From assembly GCA_023078555.1 (NCBI GenBank), contig JALAAN010000012.1:36001-100000 (forward strand): a DNA stretch of 64,000 nucleotides, in the 5' to 3' direction. This document shows, one piece after another, positions 9,218 to 20,859 of this stretch. The translations under genes and the position numbers were made by a program. Positions within the stretch are counted from its first letter, which is position 1. The number at the start of each line of letters is the position of its first letter. This DNA is from Ulva prolifera. Lineage: Eukaryota; Chlorophyta; Ulvophyceae; Ulvales; Ulvaceae. Under the pieces are notes generated by a model that was given only the letters and a program-made list of their open reading frames with translations, searched no databases and had not been told where the DNA came from.

Positions 9218-12200
9218 GCCCTCGAATTCCCAGATCAAGACAAATTGAAGTGTGCGGCAGCTGGTGGAGGCGCATGCGTGGCGAGCCCGTACCGTGAGGC
9301 AGCGGAGCGGCTGCGGCGCCAGCTTCCGCACCGGCGGGCCACCGTCACCGTCCGGACGCAGTGGGACCGCATCCTGCTAGCGACAGCGGCCTACATCATA
9401 CTGGCCGTGTACACGTCTGTGCGACTGCTCTACCTGCTTACGGGCCGCGTGCGGGCAACTGCAGGCGTTAGTGAGGCGTACACCTGGCTCGTGCTGGCAG
9501 TGGAGGTGATTACTGCTCTGTCACTCTTCCATGACTGCAGTCTATTTTGGAAGCAGGAGGTCCTGTTCACCGAGATGGAGGAGTGGGCGATGGCCGCCCT
9601 CACCAAGGTGCTCCTCCTTTAGCTCTGACGATGCTACCGTAGTGACTCCAGCTTGCCAACTTACTCCAGCTGGACTAGTGGAATACCAATGCCAGCTGGA
9701 CTAGTGGAATACCAATGCCAGTGGCAGCCTCGCACGCACGAGCTCGGTACTGCGCAGATTGGCAATGCCGTTTGCGGCTGGCAGTCACTGCTAGGGCTGC
9801 TGATTACATATGTAATCAATATTATATAATATTAGGAATATTCTCCATGTCTCAGATAAACACTTAATTACAAAGTATAATTACACTGTCAATTATCTGT
9901 AAACAAAATTATCGGAATTAACATCGTTTACATTAAATCAATCAGCTTTTTCGGTGTCAAATTAACACTTAATTAAGCAGATAAAATTATTTCCTGTAAT
10001 TGCCTTGTAGGCCTGTCAGCTAGCTGTCTGACTAGCTAGTCAGCATTCGCGAGTTAATCGACAAAGACACAGGCCATTGCTACATACCGCACATATGGTA
10101 TAGTATACAATATGATAGTATACGTATACTGCCTATGGCAACGTGCCAGCGGCCCGGGCCCGGGGGGTGCTATGCAGCAAGCCGAGTGCTGCAGTTGTGC
10201 TCGCCAGGCGTGTACTAGTATAGTATTAGGCTGTGTGCCAATGGCCTATATAGATGCAACATTAATTTTGCTAGCAGTCTAGTGTAAGCTCTAGTGTAGA
10301 CTTAGTTTCTTAAGCTTCTTCGCTGCCGGGCAATGTTCTCGGCAATGACACAGATATCTCATATGCTGGGCTTCGCAGAACAGCATGATAGGCACAATGT
10401 TGCAGTCCAGTGGTATAACGTTAACGATCATATCACTGGGCTGCAACAAAAGCTGGGGCATCCCCACAAAGCAATCATGTGTCCTGCTTGGTGTAGAATT
10501 TGAATAGTCCAGGTGGAAGCTTGCATCCAGTGTCGTACATAGTATCCTCTCCTTGGGGATACTATCCCCAGAAATTACAAGATTTTTCAGGTCATAGTCC
10601 TTCGTATGCCTGTGGACCATTTACATTAACGCATTCATTGCTAAACTTAATTATGATGTACACTGTAATCACAAGACCAAATTAAGAATAACTGGTCTTC
10701 AGTTAATCACATATTTTCAAATTAACATGTAATTACAACAGCATAATTCTCTGTCCTTTGTGCTTTAATTAATCCGTGTTTAATTGTAATTCAGCAGCCC
10801 TAGTCACTGCATAGCTGTGTGGTAGTTTCCCGGCCGTCAGGCGGGGAGAATGATGGCCTTGTCCATATGATTCTGTACATTTCGCCACGATGGAGAGCCA
10901 CCGGCGGTGCAAGAGGATGGCGGCATCTCGTGTATGGTTCTAGATCTGCAGTGCAGCGCCCCGGTCCAGTGCTGCTAGCAGCCAGCGTGGGGTCTCCCTG
11001 ATGCCATACGGCCACCATACCAGCTGAGCGAATTTGATGTGGCCATGCTGTGGTTGTGAGCAGCAACGCCGTCAGCAATACGCCGGACACTGGGCACACA
11101 TGCCCGGCACCCGAGGCAGCCGATCCTGAGGCACCATGCTCCTATGATTGACTGACACGTATTACAGAAGAGTGAATGAGTCCAAACATACAAGCGCAAT
11201 GCCACTAGAAGACTGGCAGACACGCACACGTGGGGCGCATGCATAGAGCTGTGCAACGCTGGCTGTGGCTTCAAGTACTTGGGTCCATCCACATGCATCT
11301 GTTGCGCTTGGTTGGTGACCTATGCTTGAGCTGCTTGCGGTTTCCACAGTGCAAGTTCTACCCGCCTACACACCTCTGTCCTTGCAGCACGTGTCACAAA
11401 GCTGATGTGCATGCCGTGCATGCAGGAAGCCGCGGAGAGAGGCCCGCGGCAGACGATACACGTGCTGGTGACGGCGTACAGCGAGCCGGCGGACATGGTG
11501 CGAGAGGGGGTGCTGCGGCTGCTGGTGGCGCCCGCGCCGGTCTACACAAACAAGATCATCTACCTCTGCGACGATGGCTCATCCGGGCCGGAGGGGCCGC
11601 GCAAGCGCGCTGCGGTCGATGAGCTGCGAGAGCTTGGTGCGCAGCCTCCTGCACACATGCATGTGGATGGCCACCCATGCATGTGCATCGGCACTCATGC
11701 ATGTCAAGTGGCACACATGAAGGTCCCATGCCAGCGCATGCCATGTATGTGTTGCGCAGGGCACAGCAACGTGGTGTATATCGGCGACCGTGTCAAACGC
11801 CCGGAGCAGGTCAACGGCAAATCCTCCAACCTGAACCATGCCGTTCTGCGCAAGATCTTCCCGACTGCGCGCTCCGAGGCCGACGTGCCGGCGGGCCACA
11901 TCCTGCTCGTCATGGACTGTGACCACATGGCCAAGCCAGAGTTCTTCAACATGATGGCACCCGTGATGCTGGACGAGGCCGTCGCGGTCGCAGTCGTGCC
12001 GCAGCACTTCCACAATGCGATCGCACCCGACGCGTTTGACAGCGGAAACAAGGACATGATGTTTGTGAAGCAGCCGTACCGCTTCGGCGCCGGCATGTGC
12101 TTCATCACAGGTGTGGCCATCGGCGCATATGCGTCGCCATGGGATGCCCTCGTGGGCAGTACTGCATCATGATGCGGTCCCGCTTGGCCTCTGCTGAGTA

Positions 12201-14826
12201 TGTAATCGACATCGCATAACATCATGCCAGTGGTTGCTTCAGTATGCACCGTCAATGTGCACACTGTAGCCACCATGGTGTAGGATGCCAAAGACAGCAG
12301 TTTTGAGCTCCTTGCAATTGGCTGTGGGCTCCTGGTAGGCTTTCAAACAAACGCACCACATTTTCGGTGTTTCATGACATTGAGGCGTCCCTGACCATGG
12401 TAGGCTCTGCCAAGTGGAGCACTCACACGCCATCTCGTGTACTCAACTTGGAGTGCTCGATTGCGGTTGTTCTGAATCGGAGGCACGACGGCGCTGCCCT
12501 CCCCCCCCCCCCCCCCCCCCCCCCCCTCCCCCCCCCACTTGGAACCCGAACAGGCCGACTAACTAGTATCAGGTTGTATGTGTAGGTTCCAACTGCGCTG
12601 TGCGTGCCAAAGCAGCGTTTGTCGCGAGCAGGACGCTCAGCCGGCGTCACACAGTGAGCGAGGCGACGGCGGAGGAGGGCGTGGACGCACGGCAGCTGTT
12701 CTCGGAGTTCCAAGTGGGCGAAGACTTCGAGATGGGCTCCCGAATTCAGGCCGCAGGCTACGCGTCCGTCTTCATCGACCAGAAGCTCGCAACAGGGGAG
12801 GTACGACGGGCTAATCGTGTCAGTAGTGCTGGCAAGCATAATGCATGCTTTGTTTCTTTCAGGAAACACTCAACACGTGCACAGCGATCAAGCCGGCTTG
12901 GCGCCATCCAGACACTCAACATCCTGCCGCATTGAGTGCATGCACTCTTCCAACATCTTGCTGTGCACTTCTCTCGGACGACATGGCTCATGTGTGCCCT
13001 GTTGTGATTTCAAGCGCTGGATACAAGTACTTACTGCAGTGCGGTGCTGTCAGTGCCGCCGCGGCTGCCAGTGCGGTGCCAGTGCTTGCTGCCAGTGGTC
13101 TCAGATCTCAGGCTGGTCTCACACAGGTCTCAGGCTGTAGCTACCCAGGGTGCTTCATGAATTGAATAAAATGAGTTTAAACACCTAGCCCGCGAATAAC
13201 CGCTTACGCCTGTTCCTGTGCAGGTGCCCCTGCGGCCGCGTGACATCTGGCGTCAGCGCTTGCGCTGGATCAAGAGCGGCCACCTCTTCCTGTTGGATCG
13301 CGACTCCTTCTTCTGGCGCCGCCAGCGCCACATTTCCCCCTACCAGCGGTCCATCTGGGCGATCTTTGCGGTCACCAGCATCATGCAGCTGTTGTTTGCC
13401 CCGGTGATGCACACGCTGCCGTTCCTCTGCGTCGTGTCCGAGCTCTGCCCCTATGGCATGGACACCCTGCTCTTCTGGACCCACGTGCCGTTCATGGGCA
13501 TCACGTTCCTCGTCACGGTGTACCACGGAAGCCTGGAGCGCGTCTGGGCGTGCGTGTCCGTGCGGAGCACCAGCCGCATCCTCTGGTTCTCGCACGTCAA
13601 GGCGTGCATCAACACGGCGATGGTGTTCGCCGGCTGGAAGCCGCGGGGGCGCTTCATCGTGACTCCGAAGGCCGGGCGCAGCCTTGTGAAGGGCGCGGGC
13701 GCTGCGCCGAATGTGTCCGCCGATCATGGTGGCAGTGGCCCGGGCTCGTGCAGCGTCGGCAAGAGAAGTGCCAGCGGCAGCATGCATGCGGTCGACATCG
13801 CAGCTGGTCATGAAGGTGCGAAGAAGGCGGATGGGACGACAGACACCAGCACACCGGCGGCTCTGGATCCACGTGGCATGCACGAAGATCCAGTGCGGCC
13901 TAAATCTGAACACCATAAAGAAGCTGCGAGCGGCCACAGCCCGGCGTGGCTCTCGCACCGCACGCTATCGCGGGCGACGGAGGCGCGGCGGGCGGTGATG
14001 CCGCTGGACGGCACCCTTGACGTGTGGGTGCTTGCGGCGACCACGGCAATGAGCGTTGTGGCAATTGTGCTGGGAGTGAAGCAGCTCGTGGACGAGGACG
14101 CGGTGCTGCGCTGGGGGCCAGCCGCCGTGCCGAAGCGGTTTGCGCTGCAGTGGGTGACGGTCGTGTACGCACTCGTCGAGATGACCCCTGGCCTCCTGTT
14201 TTTTGGGTGCGTGCCGCCAGCGGTCCGGCATGCACATGCATGTTGACGTGTGTGGGTGGTGGACTGGTCCCCACCGCATGATCAGGCACTGTTGATGATC
14301 GACTGTCGTTCCGACTGATGAACTCAGGCGGTGGCCGTCGTGACTTCCGAATCGCTGATTTCAGATTCAGGCAAATGCTCCTTAAGACTGTATGAAGCGT
14401 GCGCTGTGCTGAGTACCGACTGTGGGACGCAGCTGATGCTGCTGCAGACCTGGCCATGGCTTGTCGCTCTGGCAGCTCCGAGTCGCAGACAGTGCCCCTC
14501 AGCAGATGTCCAGAGAACGTCGCTGCCTACGAACTGTCAACGGATCCAGCGGACGGCACAGCCATCTCGATATGCATGTACACACGCAGATGCTCACGGT
14601 CATGATTGACAGTATCAAGATCAGGCGTCTTCACGTTCGACCAAAGATGCCATGAAACATGGCAACCGTATCGGCGACAGGGCCGGCCGCGTGCAGGTAC
14701 ATGGCGACGTACTCCCGTGCCGCATGGCTGCTGAAGATCTGGGTGCCTCTGGTCGTCACACTGGTGGTGGCGGGGGTCCTGCTGGCAGAGTTCAGAGTTG
14801 CATACGGCTTTGCTACCGGGAAGTAG
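9218..14826 (+). CDS. cellulose-synthase-like glycosyltransferase (GT2), multi-exon
   Basis: Predicted exons are 9218-9607, 11426-11636, 11760-12110, 12586-12800, 13224-14206 and 14697-14826. All phases join cleanly, giving about 759 residues plus any upstream exon. In order: two N-terminal membrane helices, the GT2 start (HVLVTAYSEP, then YLCDDGSS), a DxD-type motif (LLVMDCDHM), a GEDFEMG acceptor-site motif, the R/Q-xx-R-W motif (RQRLRWIKSG), then several C-terminal membrane helices. The last helix is on the terminal exon (WVPLVVTLVVAGVLLAEF, stop TAG). These are the hallmarks of processive beta-glycan synthases that polymerise UDP-sugars at a membrane. Which glycan is made cannot be told. 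The large exon contains a hydrophilic Ser/Gly/His-rich loop (about codons 150-260 of that exon), which is unusual and probably cytosolic. Confidence 0.85.
9668..9719. repeat. 26-bp tandem duplication in intron
   Basis: The unit AGCTGGACTAGTGGAATACC plus AATGCC occurs twice in direct tandem, in the second main intron of the GT2 gene and about 70 bp before the hAT insertion. Confidence 0.7.
9784..10810. mobile_element. non-autonomous hAT element in GT2 intron
   Basis: The element spans 9792-10802 (1,011 bp) and is AT-rich against its surroundings. It starts TAGGGCTGCTGATTACA, and its right end reads TGTAATTCAGCAGCCCTA, which gives a 12-bp perfect TIR. The flanks carry an exact 8-bp duplication GTCACTGC (9784-9791, 10803-10810). 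The TIR sequence and 8-bp duplication identify the hAT superfamily. The only frame inside (10291-10620, minus) has no transposase features. A 49-bp fold-back (10399-10447) lies in the interior. The insertion should be spliced out with the intron. Confidence 0.92.
10399..10447. repeat. 49-bp fold-back inside the hAT element
   Basis: GTTGCAGTCCAGTGGTAT and ATATCACTGGGCTGCAAC pair with few mismatches around a GTTAAC centre. The core CAGTGGTAT / ATATCACTGG recurs at 25270-25310 and, on one arm, at 18281-18307. Confidence 0.65.
12501..12536. repeat. poly-C tract in intron (C26 T C9)
   Basis: A run of 26 C, one T and nine C lies in the intron between exons ending 12110 and starting 12586 of the GT2 gene, about 50 bp before the acceptor. 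The length may not be exact, since homopolymers are error-prone. Confidence 0.85.
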
Positions 14827-16090
14827 CCGCGGCCTCTGATTGGGACCCGATTGCGGCCTCCGTAATGCCCGACAGCAGCTCACCCTTCCCCCTTCCCCCG
14901 CCACCGAAACCTCACGATCACTCGCCCAGGCCTCGGCTGCGCCCTGCCCCCCTTACGGTCATGGCGTCCCGGCTCGTCCCCTCATGCGATGCATCAAACC
15001 TGAGCATGCGCGCCTCGGCGAGGACGGTGCCACAGCTTAAACGCACAATGCACAGGCTCTGTCAGCCTCCCTCCCGGCGCACAAGCACGCTGCCGCCATC
15101 ACATCCACCTGACGCGCCCAACGGGCATCCGCCGCCGCCCCTGACCACCGCCCCTGACCGCCTCGGCCTCGTGAGCACACACATCCATATGCCGGCTTTT
15201 GGGGGACACGCCCACGCCCGCAGACCCTTGACAGCTACATGAGGAGCAGCGGCAGCCGCAGCCGAGGGGACGGCCCATGAGCAGGGGGCCCCTCGGGTGG
15301 CCTTTATGCATGCCGCAGAGGCATGCCGCGCAGCGATGCGGTCGCGTCCACCCCTGGAGCGGTGGTGATCGGTGGTGTATGCGTCACCCACTGGCCGGCT
15401 TCGATGCCTGCAGCGCGTCCTGTAAGGGGCCCAGCTGTTGCTCTTCGTGTGTCGCGGGCTAAGGCCAGGTGCCTGTGTCCAGCATGGTGTGCATTGTGGC
15501 TTAGATCAGAGGGGGCGTGGCGCTGGAGTGAGTGTGCACTGGTGGTGTGTGCATGGGTGGTGTTCATACAGTGAACTTGACAGGCTGCTGTGTCTGGGTT
15601 CAGCGCCGGCTTGCGGTGGCATGGGTGGCCTGTCCTTGTTTCGCACGAAGTCCTGTACAGGACACTTCGTGGTGCTACCTGCCTACTGGGCGTTGTCCTT
15701 GCAGCGGAAAAGGTGGCGCGGCCAGATCTGGCAGAGTGCACGAGTGCTTTCTGGAGCGTTGATTTCATGTGGCCCCGTTCATTCGGAATTGTACAATGTC
15801 TTCTTGAGGGTATGCTTAGGTATACCCAGGTTTTCTATTTTACTCGACTCGACCTTTATGGACATCTTGGCCCGGGGCGACAGCGGTGTCATTCTCACAT
15901 GTAATGAACAAAGATTGTATAATAGTGCACGTGTGAGTATGCTGGCTTCTGGCCATCGTGTTTGCTTGTGACCCGGAAGCATAGACGCTATCGCTGCAAG
16001 GTGTCGATCGGCACATGATTCAGAGATCTGAGAGTTCTACCTGAATCCTTACATGCTCAGATGTCAGCATCAGAGCCAAGAATTCTTGGA
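14827..16090. other. stretch with no recognisable gene
   Basis: Contains the 3' flank of the GT2 gene (Pro/Ala/Arg-biased translations only). At about 15590-15720 there is a diverged LINE-A-like tail (GTGGTGCTACCTGCCTACTG then GTTGTCCTTGCAGCGG). A 24-bp imperfect palindrome, CGAAGTCCTGTACAGG...CTTCG, lies at 15646-15669. No coding gene is convincing. Confidence 0.4.
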
Positions 16091-16117
16091 GGGGGGGGGG
16101 GGGGGGGGGGGGGGGGG
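16091..16117. repeat. poly-G tract (G27)
   Basis: An uninterrupted run of 27 G. Together with the poly-C tract at 12501 it shows that long G/C homopolymers occur in non-coding DNA here. The exact length is uncertain. Confidence 0.85.
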
Positions 16118-18640
16118 AGATCACAAGGGGCAGATGCAAATTGAGTTGTAGATGCAATGTTGTTGTCATGTATCCAGTCGCATTGAGGGTCCCGAAGGTG
16201 GCTTTTATGCACGACAGCGGGGTCCACCCACACATGCTGCCGTGCACAGAAGCAGGTGCACCGCGGCCGCATACACGCCACTCCACGCCTGAGACCCACA
16301 TTCAAGAAGAGCTTATCGAACGCACACAGCGGATGGGTAGCTCAAAAGAAAGTCACAAGTGCCACAAGCACATGCACCTCACGCTAGCCTGCGCTGCAAC
16401 GATAGCCAGCGCTGCAACGATAGCCTGGGGGACCGGCATACGCTGTGCCCATGAATCTCGCTGCACAATGCCGTGATTTGCATACATTCTTGACAATCCC
16501 CCTCGAATTTCAAATTCAAGTTGCGGTGTATCGGGTGCCGGACTGCCTTGCCGACTCAGTGAACGTTGACCGCCCGGTCGCGACCGTGGTTGGTACATAC
16601 ACAGGCGTGGGAGAGCAACATGGACACAGCAGGCGGGGCTGCATCTATCTGGGCGCATGTAATATCTCGTGCTTTCACAGCGATTTCGAGGGCGCAGGGC
16701 CTTGCACGATACGGCAGCATACCCGGTCGATCGAGTGCTGGACCTGGGCCCGAAGCTCAAGGCTCTCGGACTCCTCCGGGCCTGCTGCACGCAGCTATGC
16801 GCCCGTACCCTGAACAGTACTTACCTGCGATTGGAAATCTCATGTCATACATTGAATGTTATTCGCGGCATGCTGCGAGGACACCATGTGCTGCACTAAT
16901 CGGTCTGCTCCAGCCATCTGGAGATATGTCGCCGCACACATTGACGTCGGTACTTCCGCACCGCTTTAATCTACTGCTGTATCGGAAATGAGCCCTTTGT
17001 GGATGACCAGAGAACAGACTGAAGGGAACGGCAGGCAGGCTACAAACCAAGTAAGGAAAGTTATCGAGTGTTGTAACTGCAGCGTGCCCGGTATACAGAG
17101 CGTGACCAATTTGAAGGATATTCTCTGTCATGAAGTTCTCGAATACCCCTTTGTCGACTTCCACAGACAGCTTCGTCGCGTTTTGCGTTAGTGGCGACAG
17201 TGCGATGCTGCAGCTCGGCAGCCCAACAGCGGGGGGCACTCTCTTGACCATTCCAACACGATCGAAACTTACCGACAGACGTAGCATGTTGACGTCGTCT
17301 TTGCCATGCGCATGGTCAGATCGCCCGTGATGACAGTGGACGTCCGCGTAGACGAGGCAGAGGCGCAACATGTACATCTGCCGCATCCGCGACAGCTGCA
17401 GGGCAGTAATCTTGTGCTGAGATGTATGTACACAGCTGTAGTCCGTGGCTGCTGGCGACGAAATATGCTCGCAGCGGATGTAATCGTTGGTTTGGTGCCA
17501 CGACGTCGACTGTTGTCTCCAAATGGCTTGGAGTCATTGACTACAACATGACTGTGGCATGCCTGGATTTGCAATCCCACACGTCCGACTTCAGTGAAAA
17601 GGCTGAGATGCCTGATGTGATGTGCGACAAGGACTGGCTGTAAAGCAGGTGTTACTGCAGGAAGGGAAGCAATAGTGCTGAAGCAGCCGAAGACGGAAGG
17701 GTTGCTGTTATGTTCTTCATACATGTTCTCTCTGCAGCAGGCATGAGCAGTGTCGGGTCTCATAATTTGCAGCTGACCCTGGTGGTGGAAGGCGACAGCA
17801 AAGCTGTGGGGAAACGGGGTACAGTAAGGAAGCATGTCTTGAAGTTCTACGGCTGCATGCCTGCTTGCAGCACAAGAATTATCACACACATTTCAATGTC
17901 GGAGCTTCGCAGGCCATGGTGCTTCATTGCACGTGGTGTTTGCAGCGTCTGTGCAGGTGTGTGCTTTAACGGCACAGCTGTGGGGCAGCGGGGGCCTTGC
18001 CCTTGTAGCAGTGCCAAGCCAGCGCCATGCCAACCACTCCTACAGCCTCTGCCGCTGCAGCCAGACCTGAGCTGTTGCTCAGGTCGGGACTGGAGACACT
18101 GCAGCCCTTCCAAGCATATGCCTCCAAGCTCGATGTGATCCTTGTACCCCCGTGCATGTGAAACATGCATCTGCTCTGAAGCCACAGCAATGCTTGCAGT
18201 CTGAGTTCAAATACAGAGCAGTGAGTAGGCCTGATTAGACACAGCATCTGGTGAATTTGGCAATTGGATTAATCCAAGGATATGGCCGCTATACCACTGG
18301 ATTGCCACCATGCACAACAATCTAGTGCAGCAGCTTCTGCCTGCGCTCACAGCCAGCACCTCCGGCCCGGAAACAACGCCTGCAGCCTCGTTATCACACG
18401 CAGAATGCAAGTGCAGATACGTCCCATAAGTAAGACAGCATAGAAATCCCTTTGCAACGGCGGGAGGGGGTTGTGCCGAGTCTGTGCGTCGGCGTGTGTA
18501 CACCCATCTCACCGTCCACACACATTGGGTCTCAGGGTCTCAGGGTACTACCGGGTAATAGTAGGGTAGGAATTGGTCGGGTGGCCCGGTCGGTTGGCCT
18601 CGGGCGGCGCCGTCCCAGGCGCGGCTTTGTCGTGTAAGAG
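16118..18640. other. stretch with no identifiable gene
   Basis: Several medium frames occur on both strands (for example 16859-17386 minus and 17269-17889 minus), but none has a recognisable domain or joins into a convincing spliced gene. 18281-18307 carries the TATGGCCGCTATACCACTGG motif, which is the complement of one arm of the hairpin at 25270-25310. A diverged or lineage-specific gene cannot be excluded. Confidence 0.3.
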
Positions 18641-18654
18641 ACAGGTGTTGAGGT

Positions 18655-18730
18655 GTGGGTTGCGATATGGGTGTGTTACAACGACAAAGTTGGAGTGACC
18701 GGTAGCACCGCCTGGGTAATGGACATGCAT
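18655..18730 (-). repeat. inverted LINE-A 3' tail
   Basis: GGGTGTGTTACAACGACAAA, then GGTAGCACCGCCTGG, is the reverse complement of a LINE-A end. Confidence 0.5.
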
Positions 18731-18984
18731 GTAAACGCCCCAATGCATGCACGGCAGGCGATGCTCACCCACGTTGAACCTTGACACAGCGCCCAAGCAC
18801 AGCATGACAGACACCCACCAAACACGCACCCCCCGTACACAGACGCACACACGCTGCACCCGCGCGCCCGCGCGCTCACCAGCCCTTCACACCCGCAGCC
18901 CCGGGCCTGCACACAACTTGAAAACGTTTTGAAAACGTTTTGAAAACGACCCCGCCGCCTGCGGGGCCGCAGCGGCCCAACGCG

Positions 18985-19861
18985 CACATCGCCCAGCCTG
19001 AGACGGCTTGATGAGATGTACGGCCGTGTTGGCCCGGCCGCCTTTGCGTTCCTCAACAGGCTTGCTGATGTGGCTGCAGGGTCTGGCGCGGCCTCTCGGC
19101 GGCGTTTCCTGGAGAACGCAATGCGCGATCTCTCGACGACGCTCTGTCGTGCAGTGGCGCGCCAGGTGCGCGCCGCAGCTCCGCTGATGGCACGTCACGC
19201 GGGCAAGGCAGTTTTGGCGGGACTCACAGTTCCGTCTGATGACCTCTCGCTGCTTGCAGGCCATCCGGCCTGAGCGGTGGGGTGCCCCTTGGGCGCCCCG
19301 TCCGCTTGACGCCACCGACCTGTGGCCTCTGACTCCAGCTAGGCTGGGTCCAATGGGTGTGCGGGATGCCTTCGTTGGCATGTGCGGGGACTGCGGAGAC
19401 GGCTTGGGCGATGCATTGTCCTGGGTGCGGTGCGGCGTGGGCCAACGAGGCTGCGCGGCGGTGTGCCGGGCTGGCGTGGTATGCTGTGGCTTGGTGGGGT
19501 GGGGGTGGGTCTTGGGGCCAGGGCGGCCCCCGGCAATCGGGCGGCCGTGATGGGCGGCCTCAGGCAGCAGTGTGTTGGGTTTGGCCCTGTCGTACGGCGC
19601 GGGCGTTGTGGTGCTGGTGGTTGTGATGTTGTGTGTCGGCCGTGGGGTTTGTGCGTGCACGTGTGGGTTTGGGTTTGTGGGTGTGTGGGTGTGTGCTTGG
19701 CGGTCTGCGGATCTGTGTCTTTTGCTGCACCGGTGCTGGTTTTTTTTTTGGGCGTGGTGGGTGTCGCGTGCGTGGGTGTCTGTGTGTTTGCTTCGTTTGT
19801 TTGCTTCTTTCGCGGTGCTGCCCGCCTTGCTGCCTTTGTCCTTGTAACACATCGCCCAGCC
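18985..19861 (+). mobile_element. 5'-truncated LINE-A, copy 2, with 14-bp target duplication
   Basis: The copy runs from about 18999 to 19847. The 14-mer CACATCGCCCAGCC occurs at 18985-18998 and again at 19848-19861, directly after the terminal TTGTAA. This fits target-primed reverse transcription with 5' truncation. The first or last few bases of the duplication may overlap the element end. The copy carries the last about 85 codons of the LINE ORF and a GT-rich 3' UTR ending GCGGTGCTGCCCGCCTTGC...TTTGTCCTTGTAA. Confidence 0.8.
19002..19273 (+). pseudogene. C-terminal remnant of LINE-A polyprotein
   Basis: The frame FAFLNRLADVAAGSGAASRR, then RDLSTTLCRAVARQVRAAAP, to the stop at 19271-19273 matches the style of the extreme C-terminus of algal and protist LINE reverse-transcriptase proteins. 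It also parallels the corresponding part of the LINE-B fragment at 21600-21865 (AVRFVGQLGDVAAASGRISK). Everything upstream, including the reverse transcriptase, is missing because of 5' truncation. Confidence 0.6.
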
Positions 19862-19984
19862 CCCCCTTCCGCAGCTGTCCCCACCTCCACACCTATGGCC
19901 GAACAGAGCAGCCCCGAGCGGTAGAGCAACGCAGCAGTGCCGTCACCCGCGCGCCGGCCCGCCCGGGCCACAGCACGGCCGAGC

Positions 19985-20256
19985 TGCGGCTCACATGGGC
20001 TGTGTCCGGGCGCCGGAGCACGCGCAGGAGACGGCCGCACGCGAGCTGTCGCACAGCGGTCGGCTGGGATTTTGTGTCGTTTGTTGGGGGCGTTGTGGGT
20101 TTGGTGTGCGTTGTGCGTCATTGCTGCCCACGCAGTTGTGACGGCAGCGATGTCGCGGGTGCGTTAGACCGGGTACTAGTAGCCGGCTGTGACCTTGATC
20201 TGCTTGCTACTTTTGCGGTGCTGCCCGCCTCGCCACTTTCATCCTTGTAACACACA
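19985..20256 (+). repeat. diverged LINE-A 3' tail
   Basis: A GT-rich segment followed by GCGGTGCTGCCCGCCTCGCC and ATCCTTGTAACACAC. This looks like another LINE-A 3' UTR copy without coding sequence. Confidence 0.5.
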
Positions 20257-20859
20257 TCAGGCCCGATCACGAGATGCTGGGCTTGGTTGATGTGCAGGCC
20301 CAGCCGCAAGGCGGGTTCAAGTTGGCGTATGCATATGCATGTGTTCTACTGGTCGATCCTCGCTTCATCAGCCTATCTCTGGCGCGGCAGCTTGCAACTA
20401 TTATTTTGTTGTGCATAAGTTTAAATCGAGCCTGCGTGGGTGCATGCTGGCGCTGGCCTGAAACCCATTTCAGGCCTGAAACCCATTTCATGAAGTATAC
20501 TAGTATCCTAGTAGTTGTGCCAGGCTTGCATGTATGTGCTTCTTCTGAGTCTTCTTTCTGCGCAAGTTAATGCACGCTAGCCAGAATTCTTCAAGATACA
20601 TCTCGATGGTGTGTTAGAGAACAACAGTAAAGTAAAGTAAATCTAAATTTACTGAGCCGTATCCTATTGGACATTGACAACTCCGAGTTAACGGGACCAC
20701 ATATGCCGATAGTGCTCGGCCGTGACACCCGCACCTCGGCCAAGCTTGTGCCAGCCAGTGTTCTCCCTGTACCTGCATAGAATATGGTCATCGCGCCGAC
20801 TCCACCCTGTACACGTGCCGCCTCCCACCAGCAGTCCCCCATGTGCATGCGCGAACACC

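Noticed and set aside
19339-20121. Leftward frames of 260-320 codons over the LINE-A copy
   Set aside because: They are antisense to the LINE-A remnant and its GT-rich UTR, and the same artefact appears over every LINE-A copy.
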